A DNA stretch of 64,000 nucleotides from Lobosporangium transversale (taxonomy: Eukaryota > Mortierellomycota > Mortierellomycetes > Mortierellales > Mortierellaceae): assembly GCF_002105155.1 (NCBI RefSeq), contig NW_019029034.1:124001-188000 (forward strand), given 5' to 3'. A model generated the notes under the pieces. The model saw only the letters and a program-made list of their open reading frames with translations. It did not search any database and was not told the origin of the DNA. Every line of letters begins with the position of its first letter. The first letter of the stretch is position 1. Position numbers and translations under genes: made by a program. Of this stretch, positions 33,344-46,701 are shown one piece after another.

Positions 33344-35489
33344 CCAATGGGTCAGCATTAATTATATATATATACATATTCATATATTATTCATGTATTA
33401 TACATATCCAGATATACTTTTTCATTTCCATAGTCGGTTGAGCATTCTGGAAGTTTAAAGTTTGAAATTTATCTCCCCATCTACTCTGCAGCTCTCTTGC
33501 TTTGCACAAGAGAATCTGCAGTCCATGCATTTACAACTTTAGTCAACTCGAATTTACACAACATTCAATTAAGTTTTTGCGCTCTCGCTGTCGCCCCTCG
33601 CATCAGTTGGCGGAAGACAAAGTGGTTCTATATGCTCTTGGTTAAATGGCTCTTGAAAGTAGATAGCATATCACCAGCTGCTTACACATTCTTTTTAAAC
33701 GAAATACATCAACCTGGACATCCAATTCCATGAGATGTAACTTCACATCATCCAAACTTTGTTGTGAAATGCAAGATAGGTATAGACGTCGTTTTTGTGA
33801 TGATACGTCGGTCTGCAGAAGAACCATATTAGTTTCAAGAATTTCGCTTGCAATCGTGAATTTCTAATTGCAGCTATTGTTGGAATATGATTAGAACTGA
33901 AGCATATGGAGATTCTTGTTGTGCGTATGAAACCGGACACTTTCGGTTATTGTATACGATGATATTGAGATTCCTCGAAAACACGATAGGGCAGATATAC
34001 ATAAAGAAAGTCTAAAGTACTCAATGGCCTCATGTAAAGGAGGAACCTTTAATACTCTATTTTACCCATTAGTGAAGGACATTGGAGAGGGTCTTTTACC
34101 CAGACGTGGATAATCAAGCTACTTTTTTGTAAGTTGGTAGCGGAAATTGGATGTGACCATGTCCTTTGACAACTCAGCGAGGCGAATCTGCCTCTTTAGA
34201 GATCCGTATTCCATCAATTCATGAGTTGGCCAGATCCTGATCAATATGCTAGCAACATCCTACCAGCATAGACATCAAATAGAACTACAAACTATTGGCT
34301 TTTGTCGCACATATGAGGTCACCACTATGGCACATGGTAGCACTGCTGGTATTCTGACCTACTCGATACATTATTTTTACACAAGGCTTGATATGATAAG
34401 CTTGAGCTGAGAAACCGAAATGGTACACTGGAAAGATTCATTTATATATCGACACACCTCTGCTTACGTGCTAGTGATTGCATGCTAAGGCCTCCATTAG
34501 GATCTCTGAATTTTTCGACACTTGCATGGCACCCTGACGGGATTGGTGGCGTTCCTTCGGCATTGGCTTTGAAATACAGCCCTTAATAGGCACAGTCAGT
34601 TTATTTTCTGCATCTTTCTTCAAGTCCTCTCCTTCTTTTCTGTCTTTCCCTTCTCAAGGTTTGTTGGTCCATCTAATCCTTCTTGTTGCAGCAAACACTT
34701 TATCCAATTGACATTCACTTGTGTTTAATTCTGCGAGAGACAATAATGGGAAAGATAGTTTATTGACACACATGGGTACTAGTGTAGAGAGGAAGAATAG
34801 GTCTTAATTACTCGTAAGTCGTTCTTATTTTATTTTACTTCTCTTCTGTCTATTGCACACGTTAGATGACATTTACAATCAATCTGAGGGACCATGTAGA
34901 ACATTCTTGATACATGGCAGAATAATTATTGTTCTAGAAGCCTTATAATCATAAAAGGTTGTAAAAGCATCCAAGATTATTTATGGCAAGTGTTGTTTTT
35001 AATCATGAAATTTCTCTTATTTCAACGACATCTCAGTCTAGGCTACTGCTTCTTTTATGATGCTCGTAATTGACAAAACTTTAGCTAAACCGATTAGATC
35101 CCTCACTCTTACTCTGGGCTGGACACATCGCAATACTATATTATTAAAAATTTTATTAAGGACAAAAACCGAATTATGAGACAGTTCCTTAAAGGATATC
35201 TTCTTTTTTGTGACGAGGCAGAAGTAATGTTTGACATCGCGCAGTGTTTGCATATGGATCTAGAGCACTTTGGTGCTAGTTGTTTGATCACCCCATCCCA
35301 ATGCTCTCTTTTTGCCATGATTTCCTCCCCTTTGAAGAATGCTCAGAGCTGTTGTCGCTATTTTTGTCAACGCCAATGCTAATCAAGGTCCCACAATGCA
35401 CCCTTGACTGTCCATCTCGAAAACCCTTCTTTTGCCTTTTGGTCAAGGCGACAAAGTTACTCAGTCATGATTCGAGTAGTGTAATCTTA

Positions 35490-35690
35490 AGAGCGATGTG
35501 TGTAGTCCTTGATTGTTGCACTCTTTTTTCCCCTTCTTGTTTCCTTTCCTTCTTTTCTTTGTCATTTCTTTATATATTCATACTTTTTTTTTTTTTTTTT
35601 TTTTTTTTCAGTTTCTCTTTGTTTCGCTATTCGATTCCCCCCCTTTGTTGTTTTGCTATTCGATTCACCCCTCCTGAACGCTTTCTAATA
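35490..35690 (+). promoter_or_regulatory. Pyrimidine-rich leader region of RING/TRAF-type gene
   Basis: T/C-dominated plus strand (CCCCTTCTTGTTTCCTTTCC, TTCCCCCCCTTTG) about 400-600 nt before the ATG at 36095. A promoter or 5' UTR role is inferred by analogy with the other genes here. Confidence 0.35.
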
Positions 35691-36094
35691 TACTAACACT
35701 TGGTGTACCGTTGTCACCTTTGTGTTCACATTTCAAAGAATCAGTGGCAGGATGCCTCATGCACTTTGAACATTCTTTTTCTGTCTGCTCTCAATCTTTT
35801 TATTTCATGCACTTGTAGACCCTGTTAACTTCGTGGTTGCTAAACCCCCAATCTACATGAATCAACATCATCCTTCATTACCAATTCAAATCGTTACGGT
35901 CACTCTTCTTTTTTTTTTTTTTTGCCCCTCATTTAATTACTCTGTCACACAAGGTACATACTGTTAGTGATTTTGTTGGTAAGATGATCTTTTTTGTGCA
36001 ATAAAGGTCGATGCGTACCAGCTTGGTAACATATCAGTTCATACCCCGCCCTTAGCTATTTGAGCTCTTGTTGAAACGATAGTCACAGTTCTCC

Positions 36095-39000
36095 ATGGCC
36101 ACGATATGGACCCAGGAACGGGCTTCCACAGAAAACACACGACTAAGAGCTGCATCAGCAGAAGACCATCCAGCAGAAACACCCATGCTTTTGGATCAGA
36201 ACACACGGTTCTTATTATCACCAGTTCCAGCAGTAGCAGCCGTCCAAGGACCAAACAAATCAACCCCTGCTTCCATAGGGTTGTGTTCTTCATCCTCGAC
36301 TTCCTCTCCAAGTTTAACATCAGCTCGTACAGTAACACTTTATCCCGTGGAGGCTGTACCTTCGCATTTATTATGTGCTATTTGCACACTGCCTTATGAG
36401 AACCCTGTCCATTTCTTGCCTTGTTGTCATGTTTTCTGCCTGGAATGCATCCAGCTCTGGATCGGAATGAACTTGAGTGATGATCTGCTCCAGAACGAAC
36501 TTAGGAGAGCGTATCCGGCAGAAGGCGATATTGTATCAAGTGATACAATGAGTTCAATGGCAGGATACAGCGATATTTCGCAACCACAGTCATTTCAACA
36601 GCAATTCATGTCTGAGTTGGCTAGGATGGGCGACTCTCAATTCCGCCCTGGAACTTCTGCTTTTAATAATTTTTACGACAGTTTTAACCACTTGACCCTT
36701 GCTCAGCAGCAACTTCTTCAGCAACAACAGACCCAGCAGCGAATTGCAGTACTTTTGGAAAGCCGGGATATGCCAAAATGTCCAATGTGCCGAACTGGAC
36801 TGCATATCAACGGATGGGATAGAGTAGAAGAGCAGATCAAAGTGCCCGTTTCTGTCAGCCCTCGACCTAGTTCCTCTGACGTACCTACTTCCGTACCACT
36901 ATCACCGTCATCAGGTTGGCATCAGCGTAGGGGACTAACACATCATCAGAGACCAGTTTCAGGAGTCGAGCGCCGTCGAGCGCGCTCAGATAGACTAATG
37001 CGGAATGGCGTATCTAGACGGCGAGAAGAGGTTATTGGTGAGGAAGAAGAGGAATTAGAAGAAGTAGAGATGGAGCATGTTGGTGAGCTTAGAGATCGTC
37101 GACAGAACAGTAGTAACGGTGGCAGTGCCAATCATTTGCCTTCTCGTAGTAACTATGGGCGTCCTGACAGGATACAGCGCCTTGATATGAATCAATCTGT
37201 CGCAGGAGCCGAACATGAGGCATCGCGGTATGCTAATCGCGACCGAAATGATGACGATGAGGTACAGAGTCCCACAGCTGCTGTTATCGGACGTCGCCCA
37301 AGTGAGTGGATGCGGTATCAACAGCAGCAAGCAAACCGCCTGCGAGTCGCTGCTTCTGCTTCTGCTACTTCTGCCATTACTGGCAATCACTCAGAACAAG
37401 GTAGCATATTGTTCCCACATGCCATTGTAGAGGATAGATATAATGACCAACAGGAGCAAATCCGTCGGCTGTATCTTGAGCAGGAGAGCCAAGAAGAATT
37501 ATTGCGATCCTTGACTGCTCGTGCCGCATCAATCATTGAAGAACAGGAAGAGTTTAGAAGGCGTGAATCTGATTCATCCTTATCTACGACTGGCGCCGAC
37601 GCCTCAATTCAACCTCACAGCAGTCCTCAGCTACAGAGCCATCAGATCTCAGCTCAGAGCGCATTGAGCAGCCAGGAATTTAGCAGCGCTGAAGAGAGTG
37701 CCGCAGGTGTTGTACAGCCCCAACCTCGGCACTCGCTGCTACAAATAGGTACGTCTAGCTCACAGCCAAGCAGTCGTCAAAGCCAAGATAACCAAAGTAC
37801 ATTAGCACAGCCTCAACAAATTGGCCAAGGGAGCAGTGTTTCTGAGCAAGGACCAGCACAGCTCCAGAATGCCCAGGGGACTAGAGCAGAGCCAAGTCAA
37901 GTTAACCATCTCGAGTCGTTGAGCAATGGTACAGAGGAGGTTTCTGATGATAGCGGCGATAATAACAGTGTCATAGAGGCTATTCAGCAAGGGACGCGCG
38001 CTTGGACGCAAAGGCCATCGAGCTTGAGATTGGATTTGGACGGCGGTCAGGGATCGTTGACATCTTCATTGCATGGTGAAAACCGAGGTAATACGAGCAT
38101 CTCGGATTCTATATCAAACTCGACTTCGTCATCTGACTCTCATTCGCCCAACGTCTCGTTATCCCCATCCAATGAATCCTCGGTCTCTTACCGAACGTCA
38201 TCCACGTTCTCTCAGAGTATTCAGAACCATCCCTCGACCGGCACACCATTTTCCCAGCGCTCATCCACTCAAGCACCATGGGAGCGCCACTCACTCTCCC
38301 TGCAAATGCCCGTCCTGGACACAAGAGGCAGTAGTTTTGGTGATGCTGAGGATAGACAGCTTTCAGGAAGTTTAGCTGAAAATGAGTCCGGCCGATGCAT
38401 GGAGCAACCATGGATGGACTACATTGCCGAGGAACAAGAGGGACATTCTGATTGTCAGAAGATGGCAATATTAGGGTCAACTAGCGAAGGGCGTGTTGAT
38501 ACAGAGGATGATAACCAGGCTTCGTCTAGCTTTGTCGTGCCAACCGAAAGTGGCGAGGATCCGCGGCAAAGCAAGTCATCTGTCACATCAACGGCTTTAC
38601 CGTCCGATAACAACCAAGGGTCTAGTTCTGAGGCTATCCTTGATCCCAATGTCTATAGCTCATTAAGTTTTGGTCTGAAGATGGGATCTTCCATGACTCC
38701 TCCTCTGATCCGAGACCTTGATATCCACACTCCTATCGTCACAGCAGAGGGTACTGTGACTACAATAGCTAATATGCAGATCGATGCTGATATTCTGGCA
38801 CGCGCACGCTCAGACTCCATTCTGCTCTCAGAGGAGGACGTATCCAGTGTTACGGAGCGACCTTCGCCGGTTGACTCCCCTATCCCCACACCATCAACTG
38901 CGCGGCCTCCACCGCGCCGATTTCCAGCAGGTATCAGCCTCAGCCCCTATGACAACGATGATGACGAGGAAGACACTGAAGAAGAGGCAATGGAAACCAC

Positions 39001-40445
39001 CGATATGCAGCGAGAGTCTGCGCATGATGGGTTCGCTGAGGCTGCTAGAGTCGCATCTTTGATACCTACGCCTAATTCAGAAGAATTATCTGCAGCTGAG
39101 GGGGCTTCAAGCCAGGCCATAGCTTCCTCTGGGGCAGCTGCGCCGGAAAGTTCGCCTGAGGATAGCACAGCTATAGATGATCCACTGTCAGCAACTATAG
39201 TTTCGGACTTGGCGGGAGCGCCGCCTATTGCTGAGGCAGGGACAGTAGGAGTGGATCAGGAGCATGATGTGGTTCAAACGACAACGCCGCTGCGGACCAC
39301 GATGACTTCACCTCCACCTTTACCCCTCCCTTTACCTGTTTCGGTAGAGGCGCAAGAGGCAGAGCCGGCCCCACAATCTACTATACATACAACGTCCTCT
39401 ATACAGAACCAACAGGATGGCTCGTCTGAGCACCGGCAGTCAACAAATACTCAAAGCGAGAATAGAGACCGGAATACAGGAACTGACGAACGCCTCAATG
39501 GTGACTCAATTACAATACCAGATCCGAATTCGATTGGGTTTTCGGTGGATGAGCAGGGTCCTTCTTCACATGAACATGAGCAAGGAGAGGATGAAAGAAT
39601 ACCTCAGGATCAATACCGCACATTGGTACGATATCAGCCTCGGCTTCCGAAGGCTCATATGATGTCAGATCTCATCTCTCAGATTCGAGTAGAATGTCCT
39701 CACAAAGACTTTGGCTGCTCAGAAACGATGGAGGTGCAGCATGCACTACAGCACGGGCGGGAACAGTGCCATTACCGTCTGGTAATGTGTCCAAGGTCGT
39801 ACTGTGGACTTTGGATGAGGGCGGACCAAATACTTGAACATATCCTAATGATGGAACAACCTTGCAATAGTGGTGACGTATTGGATTCTTCACGGAGATC
39901 GTCCTCGTCATCCTCGTCAGTGTCTTCTCCCTCGTCCACTTCATCAGTAAGAACAGCCGGCCATGGTTTACGTCAGGTACTTAAGTCTAGAAGCATTTAT
40001 CTCTTACTCTTACCAATACCATAGATGTTTATCACAGAATAAGCATGTCTAATACTTTTTTTTTTTTTTTTTTTTTTTGTGCTTCTTTCATAACATCTCT
40101 AATGTTACTGAACAGGGAAGTACTGCGCATGGCAAGAAAGAGAATCGATCCCTTTGTAGTCAAAGAAGCAATGGCTCAAAAGCACATCGGCAACAGCCTA
40201 AAATCACTCGTACCATTATCCCATCTGGAACTAATCATTCAAAACCATCATCTGTTCCATCATGTGCCGGTCTTGCTTGGGAACGTGAGCAGCTTGCCAG
40301 AGCAACGGGAATTATCGGTCAGTTGACGGAAGAGAACACTAGTCTTCGGCAAATGATTCGGCAGCTTACACTCCAAAATTCGAAGTTGATGAAGGACAAG
40401 GATCGTTGGCAGCGATATGCCAACCTGGACTTGCGACGCGATTGA
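36095..40445 (+). CDS. Large RING-finger and TRAF-type zinc-finger protein
   Basis: Predicted 1403-residue protein, probably an E3 ubiquitin ligase. Exons 36095-39976 and 40116-40445 (4212 nt). ATG 36095 has a good context (CTCCATGGCC). RING ligands: C94, C97, C110 (or C111), H112, C115, C118, with the last pair C229 and C232 (KCPMCRTGL) only after about 110 residues, much longer than usual. A Ser/Gln/Glu-rich disordered middle follows. Near residue 1197 there is a TRAF-type zinc-finger pattern (VECPHKDFGC, then EQCHYRLVMC, YCGLW, EHILMMEQPC). The C-terminal exon ends in a likely coiled coil (LTEENTSLRQMIRQLTLQNS). The intron (139 nt) carries a T run of about 24. Not assignable to a named fungal orthologue from sequence alone. 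Confidence 0.87.
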
Positions 40446-40783
40446 AACCTCTTTCTTTTCATAGGTGTTCAGTAATCACGTAGGACTATACCTTTATTGC
40501 TTTTCAAAGGTCTCGATGAATGCAACCATGCAGTTCAAAAACCTTATATAAGTAAAATAATGGTTAACGTTGCAAAAAAAAAAAAAAAAAAAAAAAAAAA
40601 CCCCGACTGCGATTGCTTGTCAACTAAGAATGAAGTACTTGGTGAACCAAGAGCCATTAGTCGGCGCTCCCATCGTGACTTTCCTTATAACTCTGTAATG
40701 AATTGATGACAAATTCAACGCCTTCCTATCTATTGATAAAAAAAACACACACCGCTTGGAGCGGCGAGCTTTTCGTCCATCAC

Positions 40784-40816
<33 letters not shown>

Positions 40817-43800
40817 TGTTCTGTTGAACTGCGGAAAACTCGGTATTAATAAATATGATATTGTACGGATGTGGGGGATAAGTCACGAGAGGACGCGCTA
40901 CTTCAATAGTAAATAAGTAGGTCGACAAAATTCCTTTCAACATCCCTATCTGAAAGTAGCTTTTATTTTTGTTTTTTTGTTTTGTTTTGTGTGACCATGC
41001 TGCTCATCCATGTTTTGCAAGCAGTAATGGAATGCGTGAGGGTTTTGGTCGCGTTGTGAAGGATTTTTGTTCTCACACAAAGATCGTACTGGGTGAAGGC
41101 TGACAGACGTAAATGAATAATTCATGCATGATCCAGTTGAAACGCAACTCTTTGTATGACTTTCTTGTATGGGGTTACTTTGATCAAACCTATTGGCCAA
41201 TAGGGCAAGGTTAGTGTATAAGTTATCTAAAAGAAAAAAGTCTCAAAGCTGACTTCAGAATTGCTGGATGGTTGGACTGTTGATGATACAATGGATGGCC
41301 ATGGCATAGATAAATAAACTTGCTTTGGTTCTTTTAATAAGATATCCATCTTAGTATCCTCACGCGTGCTTTCAGTGGGAAGAATGTGCCCCATTCACAG
41401 GACCTCAGAGATGATTTCACATGGTCTTGTGGTCTTTTAAGACAAGATGTTGTGCTTTATGGTTGATTGGCTGATTAATTGATTGATTATTGAATGACTG
41501 TTCTGTCAAAGTTCCTCAAAAGGAATGTGGGATATGCCACTTTGGAGACGGTTGGTTACAATAGGGCTTATATGGCTTATACACATTACGATAGAAAAAA
41601 AAATGCATAATGCCACGAGGGATCGACGAAGGAGAGGAGGTAATCCTATTGTATTAATTTTAGTTCCTATTCCCCAAAAGACGGACAGAGTGGGCTTGTA
41701 CATGAATATCAAAAAAAAAAAAAAAAAAAAAAAAAATTGTCACCATCAAAGAAAAATAAAGCCCATCAAATGCATCAAATGGCGCAGATATAGTTCTGTT
41801 TGGCAGTGTTTCAATCAAAGTCTGCGCTGTTCCTCATTGCACACGAAAAACTTGTTTGGAGGTCAATACTTTTTGAAGAACTGCTTCGGCCTAGACAGAT
41901 AACTTGGACTGGTATATCCTAACCATCATCATTAAACATAAGCTCTGACCATTTCTTTGCTGTTGTTGTGCTGTTGTGCTGTTGTGCCATCTCAATTCTT
42001 ACCACCCTTTCGGTCTCGGACGCCGATGAGAGAAGCTAGGCGTGTACGTAATACGTGACAAATCCCGTCCGCAGTAGAATTTGTTTTTTTTTTTTTTTTG
42101 TGTGTGTGATTTGGGTTGGCGAATGAGATGGAAAGGATTGTGAGCCGCAGACAGGGCAGGGCTATAGCGATGAATTTTGTGTTACGAGAGGCTATTGAGA
42201 GCATGGAGTGATGCCTTACCCTTCATGACATGTATTCGTTCATGAAGAATACCTGTAACTTCTTGTTCTTGCCCCAGCAATGGGGAGAAGACGTTTTGCT
42301 TCCGACTAACGAATCACATGTATTAATATTAATGATAGTATATAATGATAGTATATATATATATATATAAACATTAGTAAGAATAGCAGTAGTATATATA
42401 ATATATTTAATACTCATTTTTAGCAACTATATAGATACAACTTGGTATATAGATATATACATCTTAGTATAGATATATAGATATAAATATCGATATATTT
42501 GTATATAGATGTATAGAGTATTTGAAGGCGAGTTGATGGAAATGCTGTGTGTGGCGAGTACATGGAGTTGGGGACGAGAATAAAAAAAAAAAGAGTTTGA
42601 CCCGATGACATCTTTTGGCCGCAGAAACGAGAGCGCTCTGGGTTTTCATGCATCAGTCCTTTTTTTTTCCAGTGTGATTGTTTTTTTGTGTGTATGGGTT
42701 GATGATGGCAATTCAGTCAAGAGTACTAACTGATATTAAACAGCAAAAGAAATAAAATATATAAAAGTGAGCGAACAGAGCGGACTTGTTAAAAAGAAAA
42801 AAAAAACAAGGGGGCCCGGTCGACGACACAAGAAGAAGAAGAAGAAAAAAAAAAAAAAAAAGTGTTGCGTGGATAACAACAAACAGAATGACACATTTGT
42901 CAGTACAGAGTAGCCTGTACATTATAAATAATGAATACAAGAGGTAATTACGATTGGAGCGCATGTTTACACTCACACAGGATGGTCCACACCCAAAACA
43001 TTGTCTAGTCCGCCCCTCTTGTCCTTGCAATTCACAGAGACTCTTTCTTTACTTACCAGCCTTTTCATTGCCTCGACCCCTCCTCCCCTTTGACAGACCT
43101 TTTTTCTTTTCTTTTCTTTTCTTTTTTTATTCATTCTCTTTTTTCTTCCTTTCTTTTCTCATTAAATAATCCCTTTTTGAAAAAAGAAAAAAATTTATCA
43201 AAGGTCGCATTCAAATTCATTCTAGAATTCAATTCAATTAAACACATTGATCATTCTCTTCCTTATCGTCCGTGCAATTATCCATTCCTCTTTACCTTCT
43301 CTTCAACCCTCTTCTCTCTTTTCATCCCCATTCTAATCAAATTAACCATTCTCTTTTCATATTTTCATATTCCTTTTTTATACTTTATATTTATTATTCT
43401 TTTTGCTTACTCTCAATCATTATCCTAATCTCAATTATCCTCGACTTTAGCCCTGCCCCCCATCTTTCCTTTTTTATTTCACTATTTATTCTTGATTTTA
43501 CAAGTCCTATTTTCCCTGCAGCAAAATGTCTTCAGAAGCCGGTTTCTGTCAATAGGATCCTCTCCTCCACGCGATTTGTCTGCTTTGTTTATCTGCTCGT
43601 CCTTTGCCTCTTGCATCTTATTCGACCCTGTTGTTTACGGTGTTCACGGCTACAACCCTGTTCTTGCTCTTGACCTTATTGTTCTTCCCCGTTCTTATAT
43701 CTTCTTCTCTATATACTTTATATAGTCTTTGTCATATTACTGCGCTGCTTTTGTTCCTTTTGGTTATTTTTGATTATTTGGATTTCATTTCCATCCACAC

Positions 43801-44100
43801 TCCTTCTCCCTCTCCTATAACCGTCCGCATCCTTTCCAAAATACACGCCCCACAGGACTTTTACATATCCCCCCTGTTCCTTCTCCATCCCTTCCTCATC
43901 CCTCCCCCAGATCCATAATACTCTCAACTAGATTTATTTTATTTATCTTATTTTTATATAATTATTATTGTCATCTTTATTTTTATTTTTATTTTATTTT
44001 ATTTTATTTTACGGTAGTCAAAGGATTTCCTAGCTATCCCTTTCATCCGTACCGTAGCCCTGCCGCCTTCCTCTCCTTTGTCAACCCCATACCTACCCCC
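40446..44100. other. 3.6-kb spacer between RING/TRAF gene and cyclin
   Basis: No gene supported. A/T runs lie at about 40576-40600, 40783-40811, 41710-41735 and 42847-42861. AT-rich (TA)n sequence lies at 42340-42500. From about 43040 to the cyclin ATG the plus strand becomes strongly pyrimidine-rich. Confidence 0.6.
43040..43950 (+). promoter_or_regulatory. Extended pyrimidine-rich leader of the cyclin gene
   Basis: About 900 nt of C/T-dominated sense strand (CCTCGACCCCTCCTCCCC, TTCTCTTTTCATCCCCATTC, CTTCTCCCTCTCC), containing several short upstream ATGs. It is the longest such tract in the window; a promoter with a long 5' UTR is inferred. Confidence 0.45.
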
Positions 44101-46701
44101 ATGCTCACACTCCAGGCATGTGCAGTGACGACGACCGGTACAAGTTTTCCGTCTGGCGGAAGCCTTGATAGGCCTTCTGTTCAGACGTCCTCCTCTTTCT
44201 CTTCTATTATTTCACCTCATCATTATCCTCAGTCTCGCCATTCTTTTCGTCACCACAGCAACATTGCTGTATCCGAAAAGAATGAAGCGGAACGCCCTTC
44301 CACTACTCAACAGCTACAGCCATATCAAAGCCAAGAGTATCAACATCAACATCAACATCTTCAGCAGCAGCAGCAGCAACGTCAATCCAGAAAACGTGCC
44401 CATGAAGACTGCGCTTCGTCTCAATATACACTAGATTCGAATAGCGTTTCAGACCAGGAACGTAATGACTCGACTCTTGTAGATTCTGCCACGCCTTCTC
44501 TTCAGTGTCCACGCCTTCAAACTCAACATCTTTGCCTTCCTCGAAAGCGATCTCAGTCTATCGGATCAGGGACACATGCTAATCACGATATTACTCAGCA
44601 GTGTCAACTGGATCCTCTTGCAGTAAAGGCAAACTTTGTCGACTGCCTTGTTGGTGAGTATTCAGTCGTACACCTGTAAACAACATTTGTGTAAAATTTT
44701 CTCTTGCCGCAGTTGCCTGCATGTCTGCGCCACCTTTTTTTTTTTTTTTTTTTTTTTTTGCCGCGCATTTTTTTTATTTATTTTTTTTTTTTTTAATACT
44801 GCGACCACATGATCATCAGGTGCTAGTCCTTCTGGTTTGGTGTATCGGACGAAGGCGCAGGCGATTAAGTGAGGTTTACGAGTGTCATTCTGCAGCCAAA
44901 AAACAGGATGTAAACCTACACTGCCACCCTATCGCTGCATCTCTTTATTTCTTCTCCCCCCCCCATTGTCTATTCATTCAATCCCTTGTAATTATAACAG
45001 TGTAATCAAACCCTCGTTTTTGTGAGCTGCAAGGACTGGCATGGGTATTTCCGAGCTGGACTTCTGAACTGCTCCAAGTTGCCATCCACTTATATGGCGG
45101 AATGTCTTGATCAATTCTTGATGAACTTATTGTGCGATTGTAGTATTTAATCAGTAGCCATAATGAGTTTTATACATTATCTACTTGTATTTTCTGTAAT
45201 GTCCTATGACATGATTTGTTTTTTTTTCTCTCCTTTTCTTCTTTCGTGTATCGTCTCAAAAGTCTATTTCGACTGTAGGTTTTTATTCTACTCTTGATCT
45301 TGCTATCCTTTGTCATTGTCCTCTTTTGATTACATTCTTTGGTTCAATGTATGTCCTCTCACATTGAGTTATCTCATATAAAACCGTTCAGCTGACGCCT
45401 ATATTTTCTTCCCTTTTTACTCTGACTGGCTACATGTTGATCTATTCTTTTCATCTTTCTTTCTTTCTTTTTTTTTTTGTGTGTGTGTAATAATCATTTG
45501 ATATTCACCTCTGTGTCATTGTCGACTCGTCTCTTGTCTGTGCTCTCGCCACCTCTGCTCGGTTTCTATGCCTGCTCTGATTTTCAAAATATCAATGTCA
45601 ATGTCGACGTTGGGTGTCATAGATACTGCTGCCATCGTTATTGAATCAATTTGGCCTCCTTTGCCCGGATCAACAGAGTGTACTCAAAAGCAAAAAGGTT
45701 TGCCGCTCCGGACCTTCATTCAGGAGACTTTGAAGAGATCGCGTAGTTCCTACTCGACTCTCCAGACCGCCCTATTTTACTTGTATAAAATCCGCAATAA
45801 GGTCCCCTGCGCTTATCTTAAGCGCCGCCAAGATCAACTCTACCAGTCGCATATGATTGTGTCAGCCTCCCAGCCTGTGGCTGGGCTGATGACCCCCCCT
45901 GCTTCTCCTCATCACCTCCAGAACTCTGAATTTTCATCCATGCAGGGTTCAGATTATTTTAGTTTGCGTACGTCATCCGAATCCAAGCCTATCCTTCCCT
46001 CGCCTCTGTCTTCAAGCCCCGTATCTGAATACAGCCCACGCTCTTCAACATCACCATCTTCCACTACTTCATCACCGTCTTCATCATCATCTTCACCGTG
46101 CTCGGTTTCCTCCAATTCTTCATCCTCATCTGTGACCTCTGCGACATCGTTATCTTCTAACCATTCTAACAGAATTATCTATTGCGGACGACGGACATTT
46201 TTGGCATCTTTGATGGTTGCATCAAAATATCTTCAGGACCGCAACTATTCCAACAAAGCATGGGCCAAGATCTCGGGTCTTTCCGTTAAGGAGATAAATG
46301 CCAATGAGCTCATCTTTCTGAAGCTTATTGACTACTCGCTTTTTGTTTCGCACGATACGTTTATGCGCTGGACAGCACTCTTGGTCGCTCATGGCCAAGA
46401 GGCCACCAGAAGGTTTATGCAATCGGCCGATGCAGCACATGTATCAGCCTTTACAGCACGTGCCTTGTCAGCCACACCCATGGTTCTTAATGGGAACCAT
46501 ATTCGCTATGGTCCATTAAAATCCATATCGATGGCGACCGCTCCTTCACCTCCATATGAGAAAGAAGCCGTATCTGATGTCTACAGCGGAATGCAAAATG
46601 GCCATGGGAACACGGAAACCTCGAAGCGTGCAAAGTCAAGTCGAACGGATACGTATCCTCCTCTTAAAAGTAGTTGTGAATCATCAAATTACCGGGTTTG
46701 A
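44101..46701 (+). CDS. Pho85-type (PCL/Pho80 family) cyclin
   Basis: Predicted 543-residue cyclin partner of a Pho85/Cdk5-type kinase. Exons 44101-44653 and 45623-46701 (1632 nt), with a GTGAGT donor. Residues 1-180 are Ser/Gln-rich. The cyclin fold starts at the exon join (CLVDTAAIVIESIWPP) and continues with LRTFIQETLKRSRSSYSTL. It is interrupted by about 100 Ser/Pro residues (about 262-365) and resumes with YCGRRTFLASLMVASKYLQD and NKAWAKISGLSVKEINANEL, close to the PCL consensus. The intron (969 nt) is the longest in the window, T-rich, and contains an ATG (45568) opening in frame with exon 2 with no intervening stop. An alternative N-terminus starting there, with 18 new residues, is possible. 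Confidence 0.9.

Larger units (their letters stand above)
32673..36094. other. 3.4-kb gene-poor spacer
   Basis: No gene supported. It contains purine-rich GGAA repeats (32750-32782), an (AT)n microsatellite (33317-33343), general AT-rich sequence with scattered short frames, a T run (35584-35609) and a pyrimidine-rich leader toward 36094. It flanks two divergently transcribed long genes, so it could hold two promoters. Confidence 0.6.
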
